NCBI RefSeq assembly: GCF_009711205.1
Contig: NZ_WMIG01000001.1
Span: 310,001 to 374,000, forward strand
Source: Paracoccus litorisediminis
Lineage (GTDB): Bacteria; Pseudomonadota; Alphaproteobacteria; Rhodobacterales; Rhodobacteraceae
Length of the DNA stretch: 64,000 nucleotides
Direction of reading: 5' to 3'
In this document: in pieces, positions 44,816 to 55,279 of the stretch
Numbering within the stretch: position 1 is the first letter of the stretch
Layout of the letters: every line of letters starts with the position of its first letter
Notes under the pieces: model-generated
What the model was told of the DNA's origin: nothing
Seen by the model: only the letters and a program-made list of their open reading frames with translations
Database searches by the model: none
Position numbers and translations under genes: made by a program

Positions 44816-45822
44816 TGACCGATATCCGTATCCTGAAGGACCGCCGCGCCGGGCGGATCACCTTTACCCGCCCGCAGGCGCTGAACGCGCTGAGCCATGA
44901 CATGGCGCTGGCGATCGATGCCGCGCTTCGGGACTGGCAGGACGACGCCGACGTGGCGCTGGTCGTCATCGATGCCGAGGGCGACCGCGCCTTTTGTTCG
45001 GGCGGCGACGTGGCTGCGGTCTATCGCGCCGGGCTGGCGGGCGATCACCAACTGGGCCGCGACTTCTTTCGCGACGAATACCGGATGAATGCGCGGATTG
45101 CCGAATATCCAAAACCCGTGGTGGCCTTCATGCAGGGCTTTGTCATGGGCGGCGGGGTCGGCGTGGGCGGCCATGCCAGCCACCGCATCGTCTGCGACAG
45201 CACCCGCATCGCCATGCCCGAGGCCGGGATTGGCCTGATCCCCGATGTCGGCGGCAGTTGGCTGCTGGGCCATGCGCCGGGCCGGATCGGGGAATATCTG
45301 GGCCTGACCTCGGCGCGGATGGGACCGGGCGACGCGATCCATGCGGGCTTTGCCGATACCTATCTGCCGGTCGAGGAATGGCCCGCGCTGATCGAACGGC
45401 TTGCTGAAACCGGTGATCCCGCCTGCATCAAGGGCCAACCACGCCCCGAGGCACCGCTGGAAAATGCCGATCTGTCGGTTTTCGGCGGGCGCACGGTCGA
45501 GGACATCATGGCCACGCTTGCCGCTGCGGGTGCAGATGACATGCTTGCCCCCCTGCGCCGCAATTCGCCGCTGTCCATGGCCGCGACGCTGGCGCTGGTT
45601 CGCGCGGCGCGGGGCGACCGCTCGATCCGCGAAAGCCTCGCGCGCGAATACCGCTTCACCTATCGCGCCACCGCCGAAAGCGATTTTCTGGAAGGTGTCC
45701 GCGCACAGATCATCGACAAGGACCGCAATCCGGTCTGGGCCGCGTCACCGGCCGAGGGGAAGGTGCGCGCGATGCTGGACAGCTTGGGCGATGCGGAACT
45801 GGACTGGGAGGACAGGGCATGA
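44812..45822 (+). CDS. 3-hydroxyisobutyryl-CoA hydrolase
   Basis: 336-aa crotonase-fold thioesterase releasing 3-hydroxyisobutyrate. 'FCSGGDVAAVYRAG' forms the first oxyanion loop (about residue 60), 'GFVMGGGVGVGGHASHRI' the second, and 'MPEAGIGLIPDVGGSW' carries the catalytic acid. The long C-terminal part with 'EGVRAQIIDKDRNPVW' is specific to this branch versus simple enoyl-CoA hydratases. It overlaps the neighbours by 4 nt on both sides. Confidence 0.92.
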   Translation: MMTDIRILKDRRAGRITFTRPQALNALSHDMALAIDAALRDWQDDADVALVVIDAEGDRAFCSGGDVAAVYRAGLAGDHQLGRDFFRDEYRMNARIAEYPKPVVAFMQGFVMGGGVGVGGHASHRIVCDSTRIAMPEAGIGLIPDVGGSWLLGHAPGRIGEYLGLTSARMGPGDAIHAGFADTYLPVEEWPALIERLAETGDPACIKGQPRPEAPLENADLSVFGGRTVEDIMATLAAAGADDMLAPLRRNSPLSMAATLALVRAARGDRSIRESLAREYRFTYRATAESDFLEGVRAQIIDKDRNPVWAASPAEGKVRAMLDSLGDAELDWEDRA

Positions 45823-46694
45823 AGATCGGGTTCATCGGATTGGGCAATATGGGCGGGCCGATGGCGCGCAATCTGGCCGCAGCAGGGCATGAGGTCGCGG
45901 GCTTTGACCCGGTCGCCCCGATGCCGCAGGGTGTGACTGCCACGCCGGATGTGGCCACGGCAGCGCGCGGGGCCGATGTCGTCATCACCATGCTGCCCGA
46001 TGGCGCGATCCTGCGCCGTGTCGCGGGCGATCTGATCCCGGCCATGGCGTCCGGCGCGGTCCTTTGCGATTGCTCGACCGTCGATGTCGAAAGCGCACGC
46101 GCCGTCGCGGCGCAGGCCGTCGCCGCAGGGCTGGGGGCATTGGATGCGCCGGTTTCCGGCGGCATCAGCGGCGCGGCAGCGGGGACGCTGACCTTCATGG
46201 TCGGCGGCAGCGATGCGGATTTCGCCAAGGTCCAGCCTCTGTTCCAGATCATGGGGCAAAAGGCGGTTCATTGCGGCGATTCAGGCGCCGGTCAGGCCGC
46301 CAAGATCTGCAACAACATGATCCTTGGCGTGACGATGATCGCCACCTGCGAGGCCTTCTCGCTGGCGGACCGGCTGGGGTTGGATCGCGGGCGGCTGTTC
46401 GACGTGGTCTCGACCTCATCCGGTTCCAGCTGGACGATGAACACCTATTGCCCCGCGCCGGGGGTGGGCCCGCAATCACCCGCCGACAATGGCTACAAGC
46501 CGGGCTTCGCCGCCGAATTGATGCTGAAGGACCTGCGGCTAAGCCAGCAGGCAGCCGAGGCTGCGGACGCGCCAACCCCGATGGGTGAGCTCGCCGCCGC
46601 GCTTTACGCCCGTTTCGTCGAGGACGAAGACGGGCGCGGCAAGGATTTCTCGGCCATGCTGCCTCGGTTCGAAGGGCTACACCGCCGAGACTGA
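45819..46694 (+). CDS. mmsB: 3-hydroxyisobutyrate dehydrogenase
   Basis: 291-aa NAD-dependent enzyme converting 3-hydroxyisobutyrate to methylmalonate semialdehyde, the substrate of MmsA. 'GFIGLGNMGGPMARNL' is the NAD motif (residues 4-19), 'DAPVSGGISGAAAGTL' the substrate motif and 'GQAAKICNNM' the catalytic Lys region. It is the last gene of the coupled acd-HIBCH-mmsB set. Confidence 0.96.
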   Translation: MKIGFIGLGNMGGPMARNLAAAGHEVAGFDPVAPMPQGVTATPDVATAARGADVVITMLPDGAILRRVAGDLIPAMASGAVLCDCSTVDVESARAVAAQAVAAGLGALDAPVSGGISGAAAGTLTFMVGGSDADFAKVQPLFQIMGQKAVHCGDSGAGQAAKICNNMILGVTMIATCEAFSLADRLGLDRGRLFDVVSTSSGSSWTMNTYCPAPGVGPQSPADNGYKPGFAAELMLKDLRLSQQAAEAADAPTPMGELAAALYARFVEDEDGRGKDFSAMLPRFEGLHRRD

Positions 46695-46847
46695 TGCGGA
46701 AATGACACAGCCATGCGCGCCGTTTCACGCAAAAACACGTGCGTGATGGATCCATGACGCCTGTCGCATCGTTGGTCTGGAAACGCGACTGCCGGGTCGA
46801 TGCTTGTTTACGACTTGGCAAGAAGCGAGTGCTAGATTGTAACGATC

Positions 46848-47171
46848 ATGAACCGCATACACAAATACACCCTGGCTGCCGCACTTGGACTTGCGGCATG
46901 CACAATGGCTTTGGCCCAGCATATGGGCGGTGAGGACGGCCAGACCTTCCTTGCACAGGATGCCTCGGCCCATCCGGCCCGCAAGCTGCGGGTCGGGCAA
47001 CATATCGATGCCGAGCAATTGCATCGCATCAGTCGCCCCGGCCTTTACGGAATCAGCCGACCGCCTGCGGGCAGTGAATATGGCGTGATCGATGGCCGAT
47101 TGGTGCGCTATGACGCCGAAACGCTGCAGGTGCAGTCGATCATCCGCGAAGTCGATCACATCCTGGACTGA
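46848..47171 (+). CDS. Small exported protein, possibly RcnB-like
   Basis: 107-aa protein with a signal peptide (about residues 1-23, ending ALA) and a short mature domain. 'PGLYGISRPPAGSEYGVIDGRLVRYDAE' (parts LYGISRPPAG and YGVIDGRLVRY) resembles the RcnB/YcgJ-type periplasmic fold. Its stop abuts the recN stop with no gap. RcnB proteins affect Ni/Co homeostasis in E. coli, but no metal genes lie nearby, so function is left open. Confidence 0.65.
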   Translation: MNRIHKYTLAAALGLAACTMALAQHMGGEDGQTFLAQDASAHPARKLRVGQHIDAEQLHRISRPGLYGISRPPAGSEYGVIDGRLVRYDAETLQVQSIIREVDHILD

Positions 47172-48815
47172 TCAGCCCTGAAGCAGCGCCCGCGCGGCCT
47201 CTTTCGCAGCCGAGGTCGTCGTCTCGCCCGAGATCATCCGGGCAATCTCCTCGATGCGTTCGGGATCGTTCAGCGCCGTCACGCGCGAGGTGGTCATCCC
47301 GTCCGTCACCGATTTCGCGACGCGGAAGTGATGCCCGCCAAGCGCCGCGACCTGCGGGCTGTGGGTCACCACCAGAACCTGTGCACCCTCGGCCAGACGG
47401 GCCAAACGACGCCCCACGGCATCCGCAGTCGCACCGCCGACGCCGCGGTCGATTTCGTCAAAAATCAATACCAGCGCATCGTTGCCGCGCGCCAGGCAGA
47501 CCTTGAGCGCCAGCAGAAAGCGTGACAGCTCGCCGCCCGAGGCGATGCGGTCCAAGGGGCCGGATGGCGCACCGGGGTTGGTGGCGACGGTGAAGGCCAC
47601 GGCGTCCCTGCCCTCGGGTCCGGGTTCGGCATCCGACAGCACGGTTTCGAAAACGGCGCGCTCCATCTTCAGCGGCGCAAGTTCGGCCGCCATCGCGGCA
47701 TCGAGCCGCTTGGCGGCCGTGGCGCGCGCCTCGGACAGCCCGGATGCCACCGCGTCGTAATGCGCGTCAGCCGCAGCCACCGCCTCGGTCAGGCGCGCCA
47801 GATCACCCTCGCCCGCGTCGATACGCGAGAGGCGAGCGCGCAACTCATCGGCAAGCCCGGAGAGTTCGTCCGCCAGCACATCATGCTTGCGCGCCAAGGC
47901 CCGCAAGGCGAACAGCCGCTCTTCGGTCTTTTCCAGATCGCGCGGGTCGAACTCCATCGCCTCTAGCGCCGATTCCACCCCCGCCACGGCATCGGACAGC
48001 TCGATCAGCGCGCGCTGAAGGGCGGCTGATGCGGCCTCGAGCCGCCCCTCGGCACGCTCGGCCGCACCGTCAAGCCAGCGACCGGCGTCGAGCATCGCGC
48101 CCTCGGCCCCCTCTGACCCCAATGCATGCAGCGCGCGCGCGACATCGCCACGGATGCGCTCGGCCCCCTGCATGGCACGGCGGCGCGTGTCCAGCTCGGC
48201 CTCTTCGCCCGGTTGCGGGTCCAGCTTGTCCAGTTCGGCCACGGCATGGCGCAGGAATTCCTCCTCGCCCTTCGCAGCAGCAAGGTTCGCCTCGGCCCCG
48301 GCCAACGCTGCCCGCGCCTCACGCCGCTCTACCCAGGCCGAACGCACTGCCGACAGATCCACTGCGGCAAAGGCATCGAGCAGCAGCCGATGCCCCCGCG
48401 GGTTCAGCAGGCCACGATCATCATGCTGGCCATGCAGCTCAACCAGTGTTTCCGACAGTGCCCGCAGCACTTCACCCGAGGCGCGGCGATCGTTGATATA
48501 GCCCGTCTTGCGGCCATCCGCGCCGTTCACGCGACGCAGGATCAGCTCATCTCCGACCGGAATCCCGGCCTCGGTCAGCAGCGGACGGGCGGGATGCGCT
48601 TGGGGCAGGTCGAAAACGGCGGTCACCTCGCCTTGGCTCGCGCCATTGCGGACCAGATCGGCACGACCGCGCCAACCCAGCACAAAGCCCAAGCAATCCA
48701 GCAGGATCGACTTGCCGGCCCCGGTCTCGCCGGTCAGCACGTTCAGACCCGGCCGGAAGTCCAAATCCAGCCGGTCGATCAGCAGCATGTCGCGAATGTC
48801 CAGCGAACGAAGCAT
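47172..48815 (-). CDS. recN: DNA repair protein RecN
   Basis: 547-aa SMC-like ATPase for double-strand break repair. Walker A 'GETGAGKS' is at residues 29-36, a coiled-coil middle runs at about 160-370, and the C-terminal head has 'SGGELSRFLLALK' with Walker B 'VLIFDEIDRGVGG'. The ATG is 32 nt after the bamD stop on the same strand, so the two are probably co-transcribed, as in related genomes. Confidence 0.96.
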   Translation of the reverse strand: MLRSLDIRDMLLIDRLDLDFRPGLNVLTGETGAGKSILLDCLGFVLGWRGRADLVRNGASQGEVTAVFDLPQAHPARPLLTEAGIPVGDELILRRVNGADGRKTGYINDRRASGEVLRALSETLVELHGQHDDRGLLNPRGHRLLLDAFAAVDLSAVRSAWVERREARAALAGAEANLAAAKGEEEFLRHAVAELDKLDPQPGEEAELDTRRRAMQGAERIRGDVARALHALGSEGAEGAMLDAGRWLDGAAERAEGRLEAASAALQRALIELSDAVAGVESALEAMEFDPRDLEKTEERLFALRALARKHDVLADELSGLADELRARLSRIDAGEGDLARLTEAVAAADAHYDAVASGLSEARATAAKRLDAAMAAELAPLKMERAVFETVLSDAEPGPEGRDAVAFTVATNPGAPSGPLDRIASGGELSRFLLALKVCLARGNDALVLIFDEIDRGVGGATADAVGRRLARLAEGAQVLVVTHSPQVAALGGHHFRVAKSVTDGMTTSRVTALNDPERIEEIARMISGETTTSAAKEAARALLQG

Positions 48816-48847
48816 TCAGCCCCCGTAGGGTGCGCTTCAGCGCACCA

Positions 48848-49699
48848 TCACAACCATTTGCCCTGGATGACCTGCCGGTACACGGCGGTCAGCCAGCTGT
48901 CGCCCGCCACCGCGGGGGCAAGCCCAGCCCCGCGTAGCTGCGCATAGGCATCCAGATAGAAGGGCGAGGACCGGAAGTTATGGCCAAGAATCGCGCCAGC
49001 GGTCTGTGCTTCATTGTTCAGGCCAAGCGCCAGATAGGCCTCGACCAGACGCATCAGCGCCTCGGGCGTATGGGTCGTGGTCTGGTAATCCTCGACCACG
49101 ACGCGGAAGCGGTTGATCGCGGCCGAGTAATGCCCGCGCTTCAGGTAATAGCGCCCGATCTCCATCTCCTTGGCCGCCAGATGGTCGAAGGCCAGATCGA
49201 ATTTCAGGATCGAAGAGCGCGCATATTCGCTGTCGGGATATTGTTCGATGACCTCGCGCAGCGCCTGCAGCGACTGGAAGGTCAGGCCCTGGTCGCGGCC
49301 GACCTCATCGATCTGGTCGTAATAGGACAACGCCAGCAGGTATTTCGCATAGGCCGCGTCCTCATCCCCCGGATAGGTGTCGATGAAACGCTGCGCCGCG
49401 CCCCGCGCCTCTTCGTAGTCGCGGGCCCGGTGATAGGAATAGGCCTGCATGATCAGCGCACGCTTGGCCCATTCGGAATAGGGATACAGCCGCTCGACCT
49501 CGGAGAAATATTTCACCGCCGCCTCGGGCTTGCGGGTGTTCTCCAGCTCGTATTCGCCGCGCTTGTAGATTTCCTCGGCGGTGAAGCTTTCAAGCGATTC
49601 GGGAACCTTGCTGGTGTCTCCGCCGCCGCCGCAGCCCGCCAAGAGTCCGACTGACAGAGCCACCGCGACCAAGGAACCCGCCGATCTGATGCCCGCCAT
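48848..49699 (-). CDS. bamD: Outer-membrane assembly lipoprotein BamD
   Basis: 283-aa lipoprotein of the BAM complex that inserts outer-membrane barrels. The lipobox is 'LLAGC' (Cys at about 23), followed by a Gly-rich linker and five TPR repeats ('AEEIYKRGEYELEN', 'YPYSEWAKRALIMQAYSYHRARDY' regions). The start at 49699 is chosen because it gives a normal lipoprotein signal peptide. The recN gene follows on the same strand. Confidence 0.94.
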   Translation of the reverse strand: MAGIRSAGSLVAVALSVGLLAGCGGGGDTSKVPESLESFTAEEIYKRGEYELENTRKPEAAVKYFSEVERLYPYSEWAKRALIMQAYSYHRARDYEEARGAAQRFIDTYPGDEDAAYAKYLLALSYYDQIDEVGRDQGLTFQSLQALREVIEQYPDSEYARSSILKFDLAFDHLAAKEMEIGRYYLKRGHYSAAINRFRVVVEDYQTTTHTPEALMRLVEAYLALGLNNEAQTAGAILGHNFRSSPFYLDAYAQLRGAGLAPAVAGDSWLTAVYRQVIQGKWL

Positions 49700-49854
49700 G
49701 CCTGCTACCTGCCCGTCAAAATTACTTTGGGCCGCGCGGGCTTGCACCCCCACGGCCCGGTCGTCCTAGCACAGAAAATCCGGCTGCGCAAAATGCCAAA
49801 ATACGCTTGAGGTCGAGAGCTTGAGCGCCATTTCGCCGGCAGGACAGCCGCGCC

Positions 49855-50796
49855 TCAGGCGACGGCCAGATGATGGGTCGGGTCGAAGACCGCGCCCATC
49901 TCGGCCACCACGCCGGCACCCGGCAGATGGTCCTGCATCGAAGGCGTCACCGTGACCCATTCCCACGCATCCGGCGCCGCGAAAAGCGCGCGCAGCAGCT
50001 TGTTGGTCATGGCGTGGCCCGCCCGATGGCCGGTATAGCGCGCCAGCAGCGGTGCGCCCGCCAGCGCAAGGTCGCCCATCGCGTCCAGCATCTTGTGGCG
50101 CACGGCCTCGTCCGAATGGCGCAGACCGCCGGGCGACAGCACCTTGTCGCCGTCGATCACAACCGCGTTCAGATAGGTCCCGCCAAGGGCCAGCCCGTTC
50201 TGCTGCATCTGCACCACATCGGCCTGACGGCAGAACGTGCGGCTGTCCATCAGCTCATGCACGAAGCTGCCATTGGCCATATCCAGCCGCTTTTCCTGAT
50301 GGCCGATCGCGGCATCGGTGAAGTCGATGTCGAAATGGATCTCCAGCCGGTCCGAGGGCGTCAGCCGGGCAAAGCCCTGACCGTGATGCACCTCAACGGT
50401 GCGCAGCACGCGGATGGCGCGCAGTTCGGATTCGGGCTGGCGACGGATACCCGCCTCCATGATGCCGCGAACGAAGGGCTCGGACGAGCCATCCAGAATC
50501 GGAACCTCGGGGCCGTTGACTTCGACCAGCGCATTATTGATTCCGGTCCCGGCCAGCGCCGCCATCACGTGCTCGACGGTCGAGACGGTCGCACCCGCGC
50601 CATTGTCCAGCAGCGTGCAAAGCTGCGATGGGGTCACATGGTCCCAACGCGCCGGAATCCGCACGCCACCCAGATCGGTGCGTACGAACACGATGCCGTG
50701 ACCGGCGGGTGCCGGCAGAATCGCAAGACGCACCGCCGCACCCGAGTGCAGCCCTACGCCGCGGAACTGAGCTTTCTGAGCAATGGTCGTCTGCAT
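49855..50796 (-). CDS. lpxC: UDP-3-O-acyl-N-acetylglucosamine deacetylase
   Basis: 313-aa zinc enzyme committing lipid A synthesis. 'GVGLHSG' opens it, 'TVEHVMAALAGTGINN' supplies a zinc His (about residue 77), and 'RHKMLDAMGDLALAG' supplies His and Asp (about residue 235). It is downstream of ftsZ on the same strand, but the ftsZ terminator suggests its own promoter in the 227-nt gap. Confidence 0.97.
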   Translation of the reverse strand: MQTTIAQKAQFRGVGLHSGAAVRLAILPAPAGHGIVFVRTDLGGVRIPARWDHVTPSQLCTLLDNGAGATVSTVEHVMAALAGTGINNALVEVNGPEVPILDGSSEPFVRGIMEAGIRRQPESELRAIRVLRTVEVHHGQGFARLTPSDRLEIHFDIDFTDAAIGHQEKRLDMANGSFVHELMDSRTFCRQADVVQMQQNGLALGGTYLNAVVIDGDKVLSPGGLRHSDEAVRHKMLDAMGDLALAGAPLLARYTGHRAGHAMTNKLLRALFAAPDAWEWVTVTPSMQDHLPGAGVVAEMGAVFDPTHHLAVA

Positions 50797-50971
50797 GGTC
50801 TTGCCTGTCTTATTCTGTGGTGAAGGGAGTGCCCCTTCCGTCTTGAGACTGAGTTAGGCGCGTCGCGGGAAAGTCACAATTAACGATTTGTGACGGGATG
50901 AAACAAAGCAGCCCCGTCCGTGTGACCAAACAACCGATCGGCGGCAAAGCGCTGATCCGGAAAAGAAAAAA

Positions 50972-50989
50972 GGACCGCCGAAGCGGTCC
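50972..50989 (-). terminator. Rho-independent terminator after ftsZ
   Basis: GGACCGC (50972-50978) pairs with GCGGTCC (50983-50989) around CGAA, a stable tetraloop. On the minus strand it is followed by a T-run (A-rich 50961-50971). It lies 34 nt after the ftsZ stop. The rest of the lpxC-ftsZ gap holds no gene; it should contain the lpxC promoter. Confidence 0.85.
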
Positions 50990-51023
50990 CTTCTGGATTC
51001 CTGCCGAAAAACTTGTGATCGGC

Positions 51024-52655
51024 TCAGTTTGCCTGACGGCGCAGGAAGGCCGGAATTTCGACATTGTCATCGGCCCGGTCGGGGCTGGAGAGATCGTCGA
51101 AACCAGCATCGTATCCGCCGCTGCGGCGGGCTGCGACACGCTCATTCACGCGCTCGGCGATGGTCGAGGCGGCGGGTTTTTCGGCCGAATGATCCGAATG
51201 GCCCGAGATACGCTCAAGCATGCGGCTGAGGCCACCCATGCGGCTTTGCACGCGACTGGCCACGTCCTGCTGCGGTTGCGCGGGCTGACGCGGCTGCGGT
51301 GCGGCCTGACGCTCGGGCGCGCGCTGCACGGCCTGCGCAAGGCGGGCCATTGCGGCATCCGAAGGCGTGCCGGGCGCTGCAGCCGGGCGACGCGGCGGGA
51401 TGAAGCTGCCAGTATCGCCGTGCAGCGCATCACCCTGCGGATGCGAGGGCTGACGAGTCTCGGGCTGGTAGGCCGGGCGCGGCATGTCGTCTTCGACATA
51501 ACGGTGGTCCGGCTGGGCAGGATGCTGCGAACGGGCGGCGACATGCTGCACCGGATCAATGGTTTCGACCGGAGCGCGGCGTGCCGGAACCGGCTCGGGT
51601 TCGTCGACCGGTTTTTGCGACACGTTCGGCGTCTGGGTCAGCGGCTCTTTCATGCCGCGACGCGGCGCGGGCAGTTCGGCTGCCGAAGAGTCGATGCCGG
51701 TCGCCACGACCGACACGCGGATCGAGCCTTCCATCGACGGGTCCAGCGTCGAGCCGACGATGATATTCGCCTCGGGATCGACCTTCTCGCGGATCTTCTC
51801 GGCCGCCTCGTCCATTTCGAACAGGGTCAGGTCGTAGCCGCCGGTGATGTTGATCAGGACGCCGCGGGCGCCGTTCAGGCTGATTTCGTCGAGCAGCGGG
51901 TTCGCGATCGCCTTCTCGGCGGCCTGCACGGCGCGGTTCTCGCCCGAGGCTTCGCCGGTGCCCATCATCGCCTTGCCCATCTCGTCCATCACGGCGCGGA
52001 CGTCGGCGAAGTCGAGGTTGATCAGGCCCGGACGTACCATCAGGTCGGTCACGCCCTTGACGCCCTGATACAGAACGTCATCGGCCATCGCGAAGGCTTC
52101 GGTAAAGGTGGTCTTTTCGTTGGCCAGACGGAACAGGTTCTGGTTCGGAATGATGATCAGCGTGTCGACGACCTTCTGCAGGGCCTCGACCCCGTCCTCG
52201 GCCTGACGCATGCGCTTGGTGCCTTCGAACTGGAAGGGCTTGGTCACGACGCCGACGGTCAGGATGCCCATCTCGCGCGCGGCTTGGGCGATGATCGGGG
52301 CCGCACCAGTCCCGGTCCCGCCACCCATGCCAGCAGTGATGAAGCACATATGCGCGCCCATCAGATGATCGACGATATCTTCGATGGTTTCTTCGGCGGC
52401 CTTGGCACCGATCGACGGTTTCGCGCCGGCGCCAAGGCCTTCGGTCACCTTCGGACCGATCTGGATGCGCTGCTCGGCCTTGGAGTTCTGCAAGGCCTGG
52501 GCGTCGGTATTGGCCACGACGAAATCGACGCCCTCAAGCTGCTTGTCGATCATGTTATTGACCGCGTTGCCACCCGCACCACCGACGCCGAAGACGGTGA
52601 TGCGCGGCTTCAATTCCTGGTCATCGTTGAGCATCAGGTGGATCTGCCGTTCCAT
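51024..52655 (-). CDS. ftsZ: Cell division GTPase FtsZ
   Basis: 543-aa tubulin homolog forming the division ring. The tubulin signature '[11 protein letters not shown]' is at about 110-120 and '[16 protein letters not shown]' is the first nucleotide loop. The core ends near residue 330, followed by a long Pro/Gln-rich linker (about 330-525) and the conserved C-terminal peptide '[12 protein letters not shown]' that binds FtsA. A long linker is usual in alphaproteobacteria. The 217-nt gap before it holds no gene and probably its own promoter. Confidence 0.97.
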   Translation of the reverse strand: MERQIHLMLNDDQELKPRITVFGVGGAGGNAVNNMIDKQLEGVDFVVANTDAQALQNSKAEQRIQIGPKVTEGLGAGAKPSIGAKAAEETIEDIVDHLMGAHMCFITAGMGGGTGTGAAPIIAQAAREMGILTVGVVTKPFQFEGTKRMRQAEDGVEALQKVVDTLIIIPNQNLFRLANEKTTFTEAFAMADDVLYQGVKGVTDLMVRPGLINLDFADVRAVMDEMGKAMMGTGEASGENRAVQAAEKAIANPLLDEISLNGARGVLINITGGYDLTLFEMDEAAEKIREKVDPEANIIVGSTLDPSMEGSIRVSVVATGIDSSAAELPAPRRGMKEPLTQTPNVSQKPVDEPEPVPARRAPVETIDPVQHVAARSQHPAQPDHRYVEDDMPRPAYQPETRQPSHPQGDALHGDTGSFIPPRRPAAAPGTPSDAAMARLAQAVQRAPERQAAPQPRQPAQPQQDVASRVQSRMGGLSRMLERISGHSDHSAEKPAASTIAERVNERVAARRSGGYDAGFDDLSSPDRADDNVEIPAFLRRQAN

Positions 52656-52872
52656 TTCGCCTGCCTTGTTGTTTGCGCCGGACAGTGCGGAGTCCGGTCG
52701 AATCCCCGTATCAAAGAAAGCCTAGCCAGATTCGGCCCAAGCGTCATCCAAAAATCACGCGCTTCACACAAAATGTACCTAAACACCAGAGTAATTTCGG
52801 CGGTATCTTGCCCATTCTTCAGCATGTGGTGGGCGCATGCCTCCACCAGCACATTATCAAGTTTCTTTTCTA

Positions 52873-54207
52873 CTACCAGTTGTTTTTAAACCACCGGTAG
52901 GCGCGCCTTATGCTGCGCGCGGGATAGGCCTCGGCAGGCATTTCGAAGTCCCACCACTCGTCCTGCGGATGGGCCGTCAGCAGCGCCAGCCCGATGGCCG
53001 AGGAGAAACCGGGTGCGGTTGCGTTATGGGGCAGGCCCTGAATGCGCAGCGGGCGACCGATGCGGACGTTATGGCCCAGCATCCGCGCGGCCAGCGTATC
53101 CAGACCCGGAATCTGGCTTCCACCACCGGTCAGGACCACCTGCCGCGAGGGCATGAAATCAAAACCCGCCGCCTCAAGAATCCCGGCGACGTTCTCAAGG
53201 ATTTCCTCGACGCGGGGGCGCATGATGCCGATCAGGTCGGCGCGGCTGACCTGACGGCGGTCGGTTTCCCAATCGCCGGTATCACCGCCCAGATCGATCA
53301 TCTCGTGATCGTCGCGGCCGGTCGCCTCGACCCCGCCATGCAGGGTCTTGAGCCGCTCGGCCTGCGCGTAGCTGATGCGCAGCCCTTTGGCGATGTCCTG
53401 GGTGATCAGGTCGCCGCCAAAGCGTACCGCATCGGCAAAGATCATGTGCTTCTTGATGAAGACCGAGACGCCCGTGGTGCCGCTGCCCAGATCGATGCAG
53501 GCCGCACCCAGTTCCTGCTCATCCTCGACCAGCGCCGCCAGCCCCGACGCGTAAGAGGCCGAGGCCACCCCGGCCAGCTCCATGTCGCAGCGGCGGATGC
53601 AATGGACCAGATTGCCCGCGGCATCGCCATCGATGGTCAAAACATGCATATCTACCGCCAGCTTGTCGCCGGTATGGTCGCGCGGATCGGACAGACCGGA
53701 CTTGCCATCGACGGCGAAATTGACCGGCTGCGCATGCAGCACCTCGCGGCCGCGACCGAAATCGGGGACTTCGCAGGCCGCAAGGACACGCGACACGTCA
53801 TTCTCGGCCACCTTGCCTGCGTCCAGCCCGATCTCTCCGGCCAGCCCATAAGAGGCCGGACGCGCGCCCGAGATACAGGCGATCACGTGATCGACCCGGA
53901 CATTCGCCGCCTTCTGCGCCGACTGGATGACGGTGCGGATGGCGCGCTCGGTCTCGGCCATGGTCTGGATTTCGCCGAAGCGCATCCCGCGCGAGCGGGT
54001 ATGGGCCATGCCGATGACGCGGAAATTCGACTGCCCGGCCATCGGGCCGACTCCGTCCGTCTCGCGGAACTGGCCGGGGCCGTCGAATTGCAGGACAAGG
54101 CAGGCGATCTTCGAGGTCCCGATGTCCAGCACCGCGATGACGCCGCGCTGCATGGCCTGTCGGCGCATGTTCCGCATTGCCCTCTGGCCCTGGTAGAGAT
54201 CCTTCAT
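52873..54207 (-). CDS. ftsA: Cell division protein FtsA
   Basis: 444-aa actin-like protein tethering FtsZ to the membrane. 'IAVLDIGTSKIACLV' is the phosphate-1 loop, 'AACIDLGSGTTGVSVF' the phosphate-2 loop and 'VVLTGGGSQIPGLD' the adenosine motif. The C-terminus 'RAYRWFKNNW' is the membrane amphipathic helix. The start at 54207 has GAGGG at 6 nt; longer frames are upstream noise. It begins 22 nt after ftsQ. Confidence 0.96.
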   Translation of the reverse strand: MKDLYQGQRAMRNMRRQAMQRGVIAVLDIGTSKIACLVLQFDGPGQFRETDGVGPMAGQSNFRVIGMAHTRSRGMRFGEIQTMAETERAIRTVIQSAQKAANVRVDHVIACISGARPASYGLAGEIGLDAGKVAENDVSRVLAACEVPDFGRGREVLHAQPVNFAVDGKSGLSDPRDHTGDKLAVDMHVLTIDGDAAGNLVHCIRRCDMELAGVASASYASGLAALVEDEQELGAACIDLGSGTTGVSVFIKKHMIFADAVRFGGDLITQDIAKGLRISYAQAERLKTLHGGVEATGRDDHEMIDLGGDTGDWETDRRQVSRADLIGIMRPRVEEILENVAGILEAAGFDFMPSRQVVLTGGGSQIPGLDTLAARMLGHNVRIGRPLRIQGLPHNATAPGFSSAIGLALLTAHPQDEWWDFEMPAEAYPARSIRRAYRWFKNNW

Positions 54208-54229
54208 TCCCTGCCCTCTCTGTTCTTTT

Positions 54230-55279
54230 TCAGGTCTTTTTTGGGTTGGTTCCGGTCTTCGTGCTGTTCTTCTGGCCAGCGGCGACGCTGGGATTGGTCT
54301 CAAGCGGCTTGCCATCCGGGCCGATCTCGGCCTGACCGCGGGCGCGGCGGATGGCGTTCTGGGCCTCATTGCCGATCTGCAGGACCGGACGGAACTCGTT
54401 GCGCAGATCGATCTCGGCCACGTCGCGCGACAGCAGATCCTGCGCCTTGTTCAGGGCAATCACCCGTTCCAGCGCACGAAGCGCGCCGTCCTCGGGCAGT
54501 TTCACGCGCTGGCCATTGTCCAGCACCAGATCCCAGCGCCGCTCGCCCACACGCTCCAGCCCGCGCAGACGCGGCAGGATCGGGCCAGCGGCCTCGATCA
54601 GGGCCATGGCTTCGGGCGCGGCGCGGTCGGCACCCTCGCCCGCGATGATCGGCAGGTCCTTGCGCACATCGCGCGCGGTGACCGAGGCGACGCGGTGGCC
54701 GGTCTTGTCCAGCAATTCCAGCCCGCGGGCATGGCGCCACAGCACGGCCGGCACGCGCTCGGTGACCACCGCCGTCAGCACGCCACCCGGCGTGATGCGC
54801 AGGTCAACCGCCTCGACAGCGTCCAGCATGCGGACCTTTTCGCGCAGCTTGGCCAGATCGATATCGAAACTCGACGCCGGAAGCTCGACCGGCAGCATGG
54901 CGCGCAGCGCCTTGTCCACGACCTCGGACGCGCCTTCGATCCGCATCGACTGCACCATGAAGGCGTCGCGGTGCTGGACCTTGTCCACCACCCCATCGAC
55001 GCCGCTATACAGGTTCGCGCGCCGGGTTTCGTCCGACAGCCAGATCCCGCCCACCATGGCGATCAGGAAGGCCGGCAGGCCCACCCGGATCAGCCGCCGC
55101 ATCAGCGGGCGCAGCATCATCCGGTTCAGGCGATAGGCCAGACGGGACGGTGCGGGATCGCGACGCGGAGTGGCCTTGGCAGCACCAACCTGAGGCGCGG
55201 GACGCGACGGCACATGCCGCACCGGTGCGGGACGACCCTGATCGGCATCGCGATGCCCAAAGGGGTTCAGTCCCTGCAT
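54230..55279 (-). CDS. ftsQ: Cell division protein FtsQ
   Basis: 349-aa single-span divisome protein. A basic cytoplasmic N-terminus (about 1-65) precedes one span ('[15 protein letters not shown]', about 68-84), a POTRA domain (about 105-175) and a beta domain with '[17 protein letters not shown]'. A charged Lys/Thr-rich tail (about 320-349) is longer than average. The start at 55279 has GAGGAGG ahead and lies inside the 3' end of ddl (13-nt overlap). Confidence 0.93.
   Translation of the reverse strand: MQGLNPFGHRDADQGRPAPVRHVPSRPAPQVGAAKATPRRDPAPSRLAYRLNRMMLRPLMRRLIRVGLPAFLIAMVGGIWLSDETRRANLYSGVDGVVDKVQHRDAFMVQSMRIEGASEVVDKALRAMLPVELPASSFDIDLAKLREKVRMLDAVEAVDLRITPGGVLTAVVTERVPAVLWRHARGLELLDKTGHRVASVTARDVRKDLPIIAGEGADRAAPEAMALIEAAGPILPRLRGLERVGERRWDLVLDNGQRVKLPEDGALRALERVIALNKAQDLLSRDVAEIDLRNEFRPVLQIGNEAQNAIRRARGQAEIGPDGKPLETNPSVAAGQKNSTKTGTNPKKT

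Noticed and set aside
52634..52852. 72-codon minus-strand frame in the ftsA-ftsZ gap
   Set aside because: It overlaps the ftsZ start, lacks a good ribosome site and looks like leader DNA; I treat the gap as promoter region.
52837..54648. 603-codon plus-strand frame opposite ftsA and part of ftsQ
   Set aside because: It crosses two real genes and their boundary; no motif.
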